Below, in pieces: positions 17,967 to 26,891 of a stretch of 64,000 nt of DNA; the first letter of the stretch is position 1; each line of letters opens with the position of its first letter. The notes under the pieces were generated by a model. It saw nothing but the letters and a program-made list of their open reading frames with translations. It ran no database searches and was not told the DNA's origin. The stretch is from JAHFUA01 sp963808725 (lineage in GTDB: Bacteria > Acidobacteriota > Terriglobia > Terriglobales > Acidobacteriaceae): the NCBI GenBank assembly GCA_963808725.1, contig CAWEGO010000002.1, positions 1,488,001 to 1,552,000 of the forward strand. The letters are read 5' to 3'. Made by a program: the position numbers and the translations under genes.

Positions 17967-18539
17967 TCGCTGCGTGCAACCCGTGATGGCATTAGCAGGC
18001 TCCTCGCCGCTGGGGTAGCTGTTCGCGCGGGGATCATCGAAACGCCTGCAAGCATCGGGCACTCGCCTCGAGCAAGACACCTCCTGGAACGACTCGGAGT
18101 TGCCGAGATCAAGGCCGATTTTCAGAGGGGCGTGGGTCGTGGGGCCAAGGACGGCCAGGCAACGGAACCGATGGCGGAACTCTGCGGACAGTGCTGGAAG
18201 GGTACGCTCTGCGTCACTCCTTTTGGCAGGGTTTACCCCTGTGTCTTTTCTCGGTTTGCGGATCTGGGATCTGTTCAAGGCGGTGTGCAGCAGATCAGCG
18301 AGGGAGAAGCCTTGCGTGACTTCAGGTTTCGCCTGCGGGAATATTGTCGGGAGCGGGAGGCAGCTGCTCGTCGTGCGCAGCCCTGTAATCCGGATCAATG
18401 CAGGCCCACCTGTGCTCCTGCTGATTGGCGCAGTGAGCAGCCATGCCACCCAGAGTGCGTTCCTTCCACGCAGTGCGTTCCGCAATGCGTTCCTTCCACG
18501 CGGCACACTTTGTCTATCGGCTCCGTGCGAGCGATGTGA
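17967..18539 (+). pseudogene. 5'-truncated radical SAM/SPASM gene with Cys-Pro-rich tail
   Basis: An open frame of 190 codons with no start reads LLAAGVAVRAGIIETPAS and LLERLGVAEIKADFQRGVGRG, which looks like the last strands of a radical SAM barrel. It continues into ELCGQCWKGTLCVTPFGRVYP with PCVFSRFADLG, a SPASM-type Fe-S cluster region. The end is an unusual tail with nine Cys, many next to Pro (CNPDQCRPTCAP, CHPECVPSTQCVPQCVPST). The [4Fe-4S]-SAM motif CxxxCxxC and the first half of the barrel are absent: upstream is the terminator of the surface-protein gene. SPASM proteins usually modify ribosomal peptides; no precursor peptide is visible. An ATG at 18132 would give only the SPASM part (135 residues). 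Confidence 0.6.
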
Positions 18540-18599
18540 CCGGCTTCGCGGAAGACGGCGATGGTCGCAAGTTTGGAATCATCTCCGAAAGGGACCACC

Positions 18600-19343
18600 A
18601 TGTGCAAAGGGGCGCTGTCGCTGTTGATCTTGATTGCCGTGCTGATGACGCGGCCGCCGCAAACCGGTGCCCAAACGAGTCCCTCTGCCTCCCCAGCGGC
18701 GGCACGGAAACCCATCTCTCATGCCGTAAAACCGCCAAGTTTTGATTTACGACTTAAGGCGCGGCGGCTCGATCTTGATACAACACGATTTGAGCTGGAC
18801 AAGCAGATGGAAGCTCAGAAATTTGAGTTTAACAAGTCGCTTGAGATGCAAAAGCTTCAGTTAGAGCGCGACAAGGGGTGGTGGTCCGCGCTGGGAACCG
18901 GTGTTCCTCTGCTCGCGGCGATTCTGACGGTTCTTGCTGGCATAGCAAGCCAGTATAGGCAGTCCAGGACCCAATTCGAGGTGAAAGCCGCGTCGATTGC
19001 GTTTAGCGGCAAAACACCGGAAGCGATGTTACATCGTGGACAAGCCCTGAAGCGGATGTTCCCCAATCGTCTCCCCGACAGCTTTCTGGATGGTTTTGAC
19101 CCGCAGAAATTTGGAGGCGGTAAAGAACCCGCTGACCTAAAAAGATTCATCCTCCAACTGATCGCGCAAAATCTGGATCGGCGCGCGGAAATCGTGGAAC
19201 TCGTGGACCATCTTTTCCCCGGGGATTCTAAATGGATCGAAAGGCTGAAGGCCATACCGCCGGCGGCGACTAGCAAAACCCCCGCTGCCGCCGCTTCATC
19301 CACTTCAGGAGCACAGCAAGCTGCGCCTCCAACTATACCCTGA
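18600..19343 (+). CDS. Hypothetical membrane protein with coiled coil
   Basis: 247 residues from ATG 18600, which has AAAGGGA upstream; the frame from 18561 adds 13 residues of leader. There is a signal peptide or N-terminal anchor (LSLLILIAVLMTRPPQTGAQ), a strongly charged heptad region at about 50-95 (FELDKQMEAQKFEF, LEMQKLQLERDK), a membrane segment (GVPLLAAILTVLAGIAS) and a soluble C-terminal domain (LHRGQALKRMFPNRLPD). A Pro/Ala/Thr-rich end follows. I do not recognise the family. It follows the radical SAM remnant on the same strand and converges on ilvC. Confidence 0.6.
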   Translation: MCKGALSLLILIAVLMTRPPQTGAQTSPSASPAAARKPISHAVKPPSFDLRLKARRLDLDTTRFELDKQMEAQKFEFNKSLEMQKLQLERDKGWWSALGTGVPLLAAILTVLAGIASQYRQSRTQFEVKAASIAFSGKTPEAMLHRGQALKRMFPNRLPDSFLDGFDPQKFGGGKEPADLKRFILQLIAQNLDRRAEIVELVDHLFPGDSKWIERLKAIPPAATSKTPAAAASSTSGAQQAAPPTIP

Positions 19344-19409
19344 ACCAGAAGGACTGGACCGGTTTGCTGTCGCCTGCGTCACTCTTCCGCCTGCCGCGAT
19401 TTACTGCAA

Positions 19410-20456
19410 CTAACTGGCTTTGGCTTTTGATCCCTTCGATGCCGGCTCTTGCTTCTGTACCGAGACCGGCTTGAGGAACGGCATCATGGCGCGCAGGCGC
19501 TCGCCCACCTGCTCCACCAACTGGTTCTGCTCCTGGATGCGCTGCTGGGTAAACCAGGGGAGGCCGGCTTCGTTTTCGGCGATCCAGCGGCGGGCGTAGG
19601 TGCCGTCCTGGATCTCCTTGAGGATCTGCCGCATCGCCTTGCGGGTCTCGTCGGTGACGATGCGCGGCCCGCCGGTATAGTCGCCGTGCTCGGCGGTATC
19701 GCTCACCGAATAGCGCATGTAGTTGAGCCCGCCCTGGTAGATGAGGTCCACGATCAGCTTCAGCTCGTGCACGCACTCGAAGTAGGCGATCTCGGGCTGG
19801 TAGCCGGCCTCGACCAGGGTCTCGAACCCGGCCTTCACCAGCGCGCTTACGCCGCCACAGAGCACCGTCTGCTCGCCGAACAGGTCAGTCTCGGTTTCTT
19901 CCGCGAAGGTGGTCTCGATGACCCCGGCGCGGGTAGCGCCGATGGCCTTGGCATAGGAGAGCGCCAGCGCCTTGGCGTTGCCGGTTGCGTCCTGGTGGAT
20001 GGCCAGCAGCGACGGCGTTCCGCCGCCTTCGGTAAAGACTTCGCGCATGCGGTGTCCCGGCGCCTTGGGCGCGACCATGGTTACGTCAACGTTCGCCGGC
20101 AGCTCCAGCGTGCCGAAGCGCACGTTGAAGCCGTGGGCAAACATCAGCATCTTGCCCGCCGTGAGGTTCGGCAGGATGGAGGCGCGATAAACTGCCGCCG
20201 TGCTGGTGTCGGGGATGAGCACCATGATCACGTCGGCCCATTTGGCGGCGTCGGCCACGGAGTTCACGGTGAGCCCGGCGGCTTCGGCCTTGGTTCGCGA
20301 CTTGCTGCCGGCATGCAGTCCGACGCGCACCCGCACCCCGCTATCGCGCAGGTTGAGCGCGTGGGCGTGCCCCTGTGAACCGTAGCCGATAATGGCGACG
20401 TTCTTCCCCTGGATCAGCGCCAGATCGGCGTCGTTATCGTGATAGATCGTTGGCAT
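19410..20456 (-). CDS. ilvC: Ketol-acid reductoisomerase
   Basis: Second common step of valine, leucine and isoleucine synthesis: Mg-dependent alkyl migration and NADPH reduction of acetohydroxy acids. The 348 residues are the short class I form. NAD(P)-binding IIGYGSQGHAHALNLRDSG is at 22-40, the metal and catalytic region has DLFGEQTVLCGG, and the knotted C-terminal domain carries AYFECVHELKLIVDLIY and YSVSDTAEHGDY. The last 20 residues are a Lys/Ala/Ser-rich tail beyond the usual end. It is the last gene of ilvD-ilvB-ilvH-ilvC, separated from ilvH by 186 bases of repeats. Confidence 0.97.
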   Translation of the reverse strand: MPTIYHDNDADLALIQGKNVAIIGYGSQGHAHALNLRDSGVRVRVGLHAGSKSRTKAEAAGLTVNSVADAAKWADVIMVLIPDTSTAAVYRASILPNLTAGKMLMFAHGFNVRFGTLELPANVDVTMVAPKAPGHRMREVFTEGGGTPSLLAIHQDATGNAKALALSYAKAIGATRAGVIETTFAEETETDLFGEQTVLCGGVSALVKAGFETLVEAGYQPEIAYFECVHELKLIVDLIYQGGLNYMRYSVSDTAEHGDYTGGPRIVTDETRKAMRQILKEIQDGTYARRWIAENEAGLPWFTQQRIQEQNQLVEQVGERLRAMMPFLKPVSVQKQEPASKGSKAKAS

Positions 20457-20477
20457 GATTAGTCCTTTCTATTTTTC

Positions 20478-20635
20478 GCCGCGGATCAACGCGGACGAAC
20501 GCGGATTAAAACCCAATGAAAACCACAGAGGACGCGGAGGAAGCAGAGTTTTTATCGTTTTTATCCCTCAGCGTCCTCGGCGTCCTCTGCGGTTTTGATT
20601 TCCATCCGCGTTAATCCGCGCAAATCCGCGGCGGA
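20478..20635. repeat. Long imperfect palindrome of GCGGAT and GAGGACGCGG units
   Basis: The left arm has GCGGATCAACGCGGACGAAC and AACCACAGAGGACGCGG. The right arm has the complements CGTCCTCTGCGGTT and ATCCGCGTTAATCCGCG. Together they form a hairpin of about 158 bases that fills the ilvH-ilvC interval. Confidence 0.85.
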
Positions 20636-20642
20636 GAATTTC

Positions 20643-21206
20643 CTAAACCGAATATGACACGTCTTCGTCGTCCTGGATCTCCAGCGGAATGCCGTTCTCG
20701 ACGGTTACGCCGGCCACCGCCGCTGCGTTTTTGGCGCCGCGCGACATGGCCACCCGCCCGGTGCGCACCATCTCCACGATGCCGAAGGGGCGCAGCACTT
20801 CCAGCAGTCCGTCGATCTTCTCCTCAGTCCCGGTGATCTCGACGATCACCGACTCCGGGGCCACGTCCACCACGCGCGCGCGAAAGACGTGCACGAGCTG
20901 AAGCAGGTGCGAGCGCGTCTCCGGATTGGCCGCCACCTTGACCATGGCCAGATCGCGCATGACCGTCGGGCCGCCGGTGACGTTGTTCACCAACAGCACA
21001 TTCACCAGCTTGTACAGGTTAGCTTCAACCCGCTTCGCGCCCTGCTCGTCGGTATCGACGACGATGGTCATGCGCGAGACGCCGGGCTTGTCGGTGTGGC
21101 CCACCGTCAGCGATTCGATGTTGAAGGCGCGGCGGCGGAACAGCGAGGCCACACGGTTCAGCACGCCCGGTTTGTTTTCCACGTATACGACAAAAGTATT
21201 CAGCAT
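20643..21206 (-). CDS. ilvH: Acetolactate synthase small (regulatory) subunit
   Basis: Regulatory subunit that activates the catalytic IlvB subunit and confers valine feedback. The 187 residues carry an N-terminal ACT domain (LNTFVVYVENKPGVLNRVAS, FNIESLTVGHTDKPGVSRM) and a C-terminal ACT-like domain (VNVLLVNNVTG, VIVEITGTEEKIDGLLEVLRP), ending in a short acidic tail. Length is within the usual 160-190 range. It starts 22 bases after the ilvB stop, as expected for a co-transcribed subunit pair. Confidence 0.95.
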   Translation of the reverse strand: MLNTFVVYVENKPGVLNRVASLFRRRAFNIESLTVGHTDKPGVSRMTIVVDTDEQGAKRVEANLYKLVNVLLVNNVTGGPTVMRDLAMVKVAANPETRSHLLQLVHVFRARVVDVAPESVIVEITGTEEKIDGLLEVLRPFGIVEMVRTGRVAMSRGAKNAAAVAGVTVENGIPLEIQDDEDVSYSV

Positions 21207-21227
21207 AAGGTTTTCACACGTCTTTTC

Positions 21228-22939
21228 TCACGCGTCTTCGGCCGTCTCCACAAGCGGGCTGGGACGGCGGATCATGTTGTGCAGGTCGGCGCCTGCCGGC
21301 ACCATCGGGTACACCGTGTCCTCCTGCTCCACCTGGAAGTCGATCAGCACCGGGCCGCGGTGCTCGCGCGCGTCGCGGATGGTCGGAACCACATCCGCGC
21401 GGTGCTTCACGCCGGCGGCCCGGATGCCGAAGGCCTCGGCCAGCTTGACGAAGTCCGGGCTCAGCAGCGGGGTGGCGGCGTAGCGGCGATCGTAGAAGAA
21501 CTCCTGCCACTGCCGCACCATCCCCAGGTAGCCGTTGTTGATGATGGCGATCTTGACGTTGATGTTTTCCTGCACCATGGTGGCCAGTTCGGCCATGGTC
21601 ATCTGGAAGCCGCCGTCGCCGACCACCACCCAGACCTCGGCTTCCGGGCGCGCGAACTTGGCGCCGATGGCCGCCGGCAGCGCGAAGCCCATGGTGCCCA
21701 GCCCGCCGGAGGTGATAAGCGAGCGCGGCTGCTCATGGTGGTAATACTGCGCCTCCCACATCTGGTGCTGGCCCACGTCGGTGACCACTAGAGCGCCGCC
21801 GTGGGTCTCGCGCCACAGGTCGTTGATGACGTGCGCGGCGTAGAGGTGGCCGTCATCGGGCAGATTCTGGATGTCGCGCACCGCCGAGTCGCCCTTGAGT
21901 TCGTCGATGTGGTGCCGCCACTCGGAGCGGTCGACGGACTCGACATCGGGCAGCAGGTGCTCCAGCACCTGGCGCAGGTCGCCGACCAGCCCCACATCCA
22001 CCTTGATGTTCTTGTTGATCTCGCACAGGATCGATCTCCACGTGGATCTTCTTCGCCGTGGGCGCGTAGGTCTTGGTGTTGCCGGTGACGCGGTCGTCGA
22101 AGCGCATGCCGAAGGCCAGCAGCAGGTCGGCCTCCTGGATGGCCTTGTTGACCCAGGCTTCGCCATGCATGCCCATCATGCCGAGATTCAGCGGATGCGA
22201 CGCCGGGAAACAGCCCAGGCCGAGCAGCGTGGGCGCTACCGGGATGCCGCTCTTCTCGGCAAAGTTCCGCAGCGCGTGCATCGCCCCGGAGATGATTACG
22301 CCGTGCCCGGCCAGGATGATCGGGCGCTGGGCGCTGTTGATCAGCGCGAACGCCTGATCGTAGTCCTCGGGATCGGGCGAAAGGTCGGGACGATATCCCG
22401 GCAGTTGCGGCGCGGCGGCTTCCCAGTCGAACTCGCAGGAACTCTGCTGCGCGTCCTTGGTGATGTCGACCAGCACCGGGCCCGGCCGGCCCGAGGCCGC
22501 GATGTAGAACGCTTCGCGGATGACGCGCGCCATGCTCCTCGGGGTGCGTCACCAGGTAGTTGTGCTTGGTGATGGGCAGGGTGACGCCGGTGATGTCGGT
22601 TTCCTGGAAGGCGTCGTAGCCGATCAGCTTGCTGCCCACCTGGCCGGTGATGCACACGATGGGCGAGGAATCCATCATGGCGGTGGCGATGCCGGTGACC
22701 AGGTTGGTGGCGCCGGGGCCGGAGGTGGCGATGGCCACGCCCACGCCGCCGCTGGCGCGCGCGTAGCCGTCGGCCATGTGCGCAGCGCCCTGCTCGTGCC
22801 GCACCAGAATGTGGTGGATGGGATAGCGGGTCATCGCGTCATACGCGGGAAGAATCGCGCCGCCGGGATAGCCGAACACGTATTTCACTCCCTGGCGCAC
22901 CAGGCATTCCCAAATGATCTCGCTGCCGGTCTTGGTCAT
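21228..22939 (-). pseudogene. ilvB: Acetolactate synthase large subunit, two frame breaks
   Basis: ThDP- and FAD-dependent enzyme making acetolactate and acetohydroxybutyrate. Three successive frames together give a full 569-residue protein: FGYPGGAILPAYDAM, VRHEQGAAHMADGYARASGG (with the ThDP Glu) and SGPGATNLVTGIATA; then EAFYIAASGRPGPVLVDI; then GGLGTMGFALPAAIGAKFA and the ThDP motif VVGDGGFQMTMAEL. Removing T22533 restores an EELARV continuity, and removing one base near 22027 restores EIDPCEINKN. Start is ATG 22939; the in-frame extension to 23068 is translated repeat. Because ilvD, ilvH and ilvC are intact, I judge the two single-base insertions to be sequence errors rather than gene death. 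Confidence 0.9.
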
Positions 22940-22977
22940 GGCTGTCACCCTCTCAAGAACTGTCAAACTTCTTTTCG

Positions 22978-23089
22978 CCGCGGATGAACGCGGATGGACG
23001 CGGATTGGAATCCGGCTTTTGGCTCTTAGCTCTTGGCTCTTGGCCAAACCCGCTCGGCGAAAAGCCAAGAGCCAACAGCCAAGAGCCGC
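22978..23089. repeat. GCGGAT tract and GGCTCTTGGC inverted repeat
   Basis: A triple GCGGATGAAC-like tract is followed by four GGCTCTTnGC units. About 20 bases later come the complementary GCCAAGAGCC units, able to form a hairpin between ilvD and ilvB. Confidence 0.85.
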
Positions 23090-23090
23090 T

Positions 23091-24773
23091 TCATCCCGTC
23101 ACCGCACCCTGCGACGCCGACGATACCGTCGCCGCGTACTTGGCGAACACTCCGCTCGGATACCGCGGCGCCGGCGCTTTCCACTTCGCCATCCGCGAGC
23201 TGATTTCCTGGTCGGTAAGCTCCACCCTGAGCTGACGCTTGGGGATGTCGAAGACGATGATATCGCCGTCGCGTATGGCGGCGATGGCTCCGCCGCGGGC
23301 CGCTTCTGGCGCGACGTGTCCGGCCATCAGGCCGTGGGTAGCGCCGGAGAAGCGTCCGTCGGTGAGCAGGGCAACCTTGTCGCCAAGATCCGCGCCCGAG
23401 ATGGCTCCGGTGACCGCCAGCATCTCGCGCATCCCCGGGCCTCCGCGCGGTCCTTCATATCGAATCACCACCACGTCGCCGGCGCGGATCCTTCCCTGCT
23501 GCACGGCAGCGAAGGCATCCTCTTCGAGGTCGAACACGCGCGCCGGACCGCGGAAATTCTGCATATCGTGCCCGGCGATCTTCACCACGCAACCCTCAGG
23601 CGCGAGATTGCCCTTCAGGATCACCAACCCGCCGGTGGGCTTGATCGGACGATCGAGCGGGCGCACGACTTCCTGTCCCGGTGTCTCGACGGCGGCGCTG
23701 GCTTCCTCGCCGATGGTCTTGCCGGTAACGGTCATGCACTCGGAATGCAGAATGCCGGCCTGCTTCAGCCGCCCTGCGAGCAGGCGAATGCCGCCGGCGC
23801 GGTAAAGATCGGTGGCGACGAAGCGGCCACCGGGCTTGAGGTCGGCAATGAGCGGGGTGCGCGCGCTGACGCGGTCGAAATCGTCGATCGAGAGTTCGAC
23901 CCCAGCTTCGCGGGCGATGGCCAGCAGGTGAAGCACGGCATTGGTCGAGCCACCGCTCGCGGCCACGCTGGCAATGGCGTTCTCTAGCGCGTTGCGCGTG
24001 AGGATCGCGCACGGATGCAGATCGCGCCGCACCAGCTCCATGATCTGTACGCCCGCCTGAAATCCGACCTCGTCTTTCTTGGGATCGGTCGCCGGGACAC
24101 TGGCGCTGCCCATGGGGGAAATGCCCAGGAACTCGGTTGCGGTAGCCATGGTGTTGGCGGTGAACTGTCCGCCACAGGCGCCGGCGCCGGGGCAGGCATG
24201 GTTTTCGATGTCTGCCAGCTCGGCGTCTGTCATGCGCCCGCTGGCGTGCGCGCCCACGGCTTCGAACACGTCCTGAATGGTGACGTCGTGCCCTTGGAAC
24301 CGACCAGGCTCGATCGAACCGCCATAGATCATCAGCCCAGGCACGTTGAGCCGGGCCAGTGCCATCACGGTGCCGGGGATGGTCTTGTCGCAGCCGGAGA
24401 GCGCCACCACGCCGTCGAAGAGGTTGCCGCGCGCCACCAGTTCGATGGAATCGGCAATCACCTCGCGGCTCACCAGCGATGCCCGCATGCCCTCGCTGCC
24501 CATGGTGATGCCGTCAGAGATGGAGACGGTGTTGAACTCCATCGGCGTGCCGCCGGCTTTGCGGATGCCCTGCTTGACGCACTCGGCCAGGTGGCGCAGG
24601 TGGTAATTGCAGGGGCCGATCTCGATCCAGGTATTGGCCACGCCGATGATGGGGCGGCGCAACTCGTCGTCGGTGAAGCCGACTGCCTTCAGCATGGCGC
24701 GCGCGGGCGCGCGGCTTGCGCCCTCGGTGATCGCCGCGCTGGACCGCCGTTTATCCGCCGCCATAGACACCAA
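23091..24773 (-). CDS. ilvD: Dihydroxy-acid dehydratase
   Basis: Fe-S dehydratase that converts the dihydroxy acids to 2-keto acids in branched-chain amino acid synthesis. The 560 residues carry the cluster and Mg ligands: GCDKTIPG, NHACPGAGACGGQFTANTM, the PSGG-type KPTGGLVILKGNLAPEGCV and the C-terminal DGRFSGATHGLMAGHVAPEA. Length is normal. ATG 24773 or the internal ATG 24764 may be the start. It is the promoter-proximal gene of the minus-strand ilv cluster and is divergent from the S41 gene. Confidence 0.97.
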   Translation of the reverse strand: MVSMAADKRRSSAAITEGASRAPARAMLKAVGFTDDELRRPIIGVANTWIEIGPCNYHLRHLAECVKQGIRKAGGTPMEFNTVSISDGITMGSEGMRASLVSREVIADSIELVARGNLFDGVVALSGCDKTIPGTVMALARLNVPGLMIYGGSIEPGRFQGHDVTIQDVFEAVGAHASGRMTDAELADIENHACPGAGACGGQFTANTMATATEFLGISPMGSASVPATDPKKDEVGFQAGVQIMELVRRDLHPCAILTRNALENAIASVAASGGSTNAVLHLLAIAREAGVELSIDDFDRVSARTPLIADLKPGGRFVATDLYRAGGIRLLAGRLKQAGILHSECMTVTGKTIGEEASAAVETPGQEVVRPLDRPIKPTGGLVILKGNLAPEGCVVKIAGHDMQNFRGPARVFDLEEDAFAAVQQGRIRAGDVVVIRYEGPRGGPGMREMLAVTGAISGADLGDKVALLTDGRFSGATHGLMAGHVAPEAARGGAIAAIRDGDIIVFDIPKRQLRVELTDQEISSRMAKWKAPAPRYPSGVFAKYAATVSSASQGAVTG

Positions 24774-25114
24774 CAGCCATCATTTGAAAATGGCTGATCC
24801 CTTCGCCGTTTCCAGCTGCTTCCCCCACGTTAGGCTACGTTACCACTGGCTGGGCGAGTACTTAGCTTACGTCGTATTGATGATAAGTCCAATTGATACT
24901 TATTTGGACACCATAATCAAGATTTATAGGATCAGAATTTCCGGGGGCAGTCGGTCCCAGGCCGCCGAAAAATTCCCGCCGGGATGAAACGAAAGCGCCT
25001 CCGGTTGCGTCTTATGTACTTAAGTGAGGCAGAGCCGCTCCGCGAATCCCGGCGAAGAGGTATAATCAGGGAAATCCTCACAAAAGTGAGCTCACCAGAG
25101 AAGACTACTTATCT
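24774..25114. other. Divergent intergenic region between ilvD and the S41 gene
   Basis: 341 bases with no gene. The middle (about 24870-24935) is AT-rich, unlike the rest of the window. It must hold the promoters of the ilv cluster (leftward) and of the S41 gene (rightward). I see no leader peptide rich in Leu, Val or Ile, and no T-box. Confidence 0.6.
25061..25066 (+). promoter_or_regulatory. Candidate -10 box of the S41 gene
   Basis: A perfect TATAAT lies 49 bases before the ATG at 25115. No convincing -35 box is seen 17 bases upstream (CTCCGC), so an extended or activator-dependent promoter is possible. Confidence 0.45.
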
Positions 25115-26353
25115 ATGTCCAAGGCATTGAAGATCCTGATCGTCACCGTATCCCTGGGAATCGTTCTGTTCGCTGTCGCCGGCGGCCTGGGAGTGAAGGC
25201 TTCCAGCGACGACGGCGCTTACCGCCAGCTCGGCGTCTACAGCGAAGTGCTCTCCCGCATCCGCAGCGAGTACGTGGAGGAGCCCAACATCGAGACCGTC
25301 ACCGATGGCTCGCTGCACGGGTTGCTGGAATCGCTGGACGCCAACTCCAGCTATCTGAGTCCGGGCGAGTACAAGATGTACAAGCAACACAAAGGGGAGG
25401 GCAAAGGCGAGATCGGCGCTACTATTTCCAAGCGCTTCGGCTACGCGGCCGTGATCTCGGTGGTGCCGGGCGGGCCCGCGGACAAGGCCGGCATGGAGAA
25501 CGCCGACATCATCGAGGCCATCGAGGGCAAGAGCACGCACGAAATGTCGCTGGCTGAGATCAACGCCCTGCTCGACGGACAGCCAGGGTCGACCGTGAGC
25601 TTCTCCGTGGTGCGGGCGCGGCGCGCCGAGCCGCAGAAGGTCACCGTCACGCGCGAGCCGATCTCTCTGCCGCAGGTCAGCGACAAGATGCTGGAGGACG
25701 GCATCGGCTATGTGCGTCCTTATGCGCTCACCAAGGGGCGGGCGCAGGAGATCGCCGCCGACATCAAGGCGCTGCAGAGGCAGGGCGCGCACAAGTTCAT
25801 CCTCGACCTGCGGGACTGCTCCATGGGCGAGGAGAATGAGGGCGTCGCCGTCGCCAACCTATTCCTCAACCACGGCATGATCACCTACCTGCAGGGGCAG
25901 AAGTTCTCCAAAGAGACCTTCAACGCCGATCCGCAGAAGGACGTCACCGATATGCCACTGGTGGTGATGGTGAATCGCGGGACCGCCGGGCCGTCCGAGA
26001 TCGTGGCTGCCGCGGTGATGGAGAACGCGCGCGCAGACGTGGTCGGCGACAAGACTTTCGGCACCGGCGGAGTGCAGAAGGTGATTGAGATCCCCGACGG
26101 CTCGGCCCTGATCCTGACCGTCGCCAAGTACTACACCCCGGAAGGCAAGGCCATCCAGGACACCGCCGTTACCCCCAACATCCTGGTGGCAGATGCCGAT
26201 GACGCCGATCTTGTGCTGCCGGACGAGGACCAGGACAACGGCGCCGACCAGGAATTCCGTAAAGAGGAACGCCAGAAACAGGACGAGCAGTTGCGGCGCT
26301 CCATCCAGGTGCTCGAGAAGAAGGACCTGAAAGCCACGGCCGCGCCACGGTAA
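25115..26353 (+). CDS. S41 (C-terminal processing) peptidase homologue lacking Ser/Lys dyad
   Basis: 412 residues: a membrane anchor or signal segment (ILIVTVSLGIVLFAVAGG), the helical S41 N-domain (SRIRSEYVEEPNIETV, LDANSSYLSPGEY), a PDZ domain (about 95-185; VVPGGPADKAGMENADII) and the S41 core (HKFILDLRDCSMGEENEG, TAGPSEIVAAAVMENARADV, VVGDKTFGTGGVQK). In canonical Ctp enzymes the nucleophile is the Ser of TAS-A-SE and the base is the Lys 25 residues later in FGKG. Here these positions are Gly292 and Thr317. Ser294 and Lys313 remain nearby. It is thus either a pseudoprotease or uses a different dyad. A Glu/Gln-rich tail ends the protein. Confidence 0.9.
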   Translation: MSKALKILIVTVSLGIVLFAVAGGLGVKASSDDGAYRQLGVYSEVLSRIRSEYVEEPNIETVTDGSLHGLLESLDANSSYLSPGEYKMYKQHKGEGKGEIGATISKRFGYAAVISVVPGGPADKAGMENADIIEAIEGKSTHEMSLAEINALLDGQPGSTVSFSVVRARRAEPQKVTVTREPISLPQVSDKMLEDGIGYVRPYALTKGRAQEIAADIKALQRQGAHKFILDLRDCSMGEENEGVAVANLFLNHGMITYLQGQKFSKETFNADPQKDVTDMPLVVMVNRGTAGPSEIVAAAVMENARADVVGDKTFGTGGVQKVIEIPDGSALILTVAKYYTPEGKAIQDTAVTPNILVADADDADLVLPDEDQDNGADQEFRKEERQKQDEQLRRSIQVLEKKDLKATAAPR

Positions 26354-26371
26354 GAGCGGGACGTTCCCATG

Positions 26372-26397
26372 ATCGCGCCCTGCGGGGCGCGATTTTT
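26372..26397 (+). terminator. Rho-independent terminator after the S41 gene
   Basis: Nine-base-pair stem ATCGCGCCC / GGGCGCGAT with a 4-nt loop, running into TTTTT. It lies 18 bases after the S41 stop codon. Confidence 0.92.
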
Positions 26398-26450
26398 GTT
26401 GGCGCGCCGGGCTCCGATCGGACTAAGCTCGCAGACAAAGGAGAACACAA

Positions 26451-26891
26451 ATGGAGCGGCTCGTGCTAACGCTGGCGCTGCTGGCGGTGGGCTCGGCGAT
26501 GGGGTTGGCGCAGATGGCGTCCGCTGAGGGAAAGCCGTTCGCCGTCGAGTACTACTACAAGGCCAAGTGGGGACATGCGGACGAGTTTCTGCGGCTGTTC
26601 AAGAAGAACCACTATCCCATCCTGAAGAAGCAGGTCGAGATGGGACGGATGCTCAAAGTCTGGATGGACCAGCCCCGCTACCACGCCACCGAAGACGGCC
26701 GCTGGGACTTCCGCGTGACCATCGTCTTCAAGAACGCCACCGTCGCCAATGAGCCCTCCGACGAAGACGCGCTGAAGAAGCAGCTCTTCCCCGACCAGGA
26801 AACCTACGTGCGGGAGGAACAGCGGCGCTTCGAAATTCTTGAGGCGCATTGGGACGTGCCGGTGAAGACGGTGGATTTGGAAGCGAAGTAG
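26451..26891 (+). CDS. Secreted hypothetical protein
   Basis: 146 residues with a signal peptide (VLTLALLAVGSAMGLAQMASA) and a compact alpha/beta body rich in aromatic and charged residues (EYYYKAKWGHADEFLRLFKK, GRWDFRVTIVFKNATVA). An acidic helix follows, ending ILEAHWDVPVKTVDLEAK. It could be a dimeric ferredoxin-like (EthD/ABM-type) fold exported to the periplasm, because of the KAKWGHADEFLRLF opening, but this is only an impression. It has AAAGGAGAA just before ATG 26451 and stands alone after the S41 terminator. Confidence 0.72.
   Translation: MERLVLTLALLAVGSAMGLAQMASAEGKPFAVEYYYKAKWGHADEFLRLFKKNHYPILKKQVEMGRMLKVWMDQPRYHATEDGRWDFRVTIVFKNATVANEPSDEDALKKQLFPDQETYVREEQRRFEILEAHWDVPVKTVDLEAK

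Noticed and set aside
18100..18627. 175-residue frame overlapping the radical SAM remnant
   Set aside because: The SPASM-type Cys motifs are in another frame; this one is a shadow.
24607..24987. 126-residue plus-strand frame over the ilvD start and promoter region
   Set aside because: Antisense to conserved ilvD codons, then AT-rich noncoding DNA; no ribosome site.
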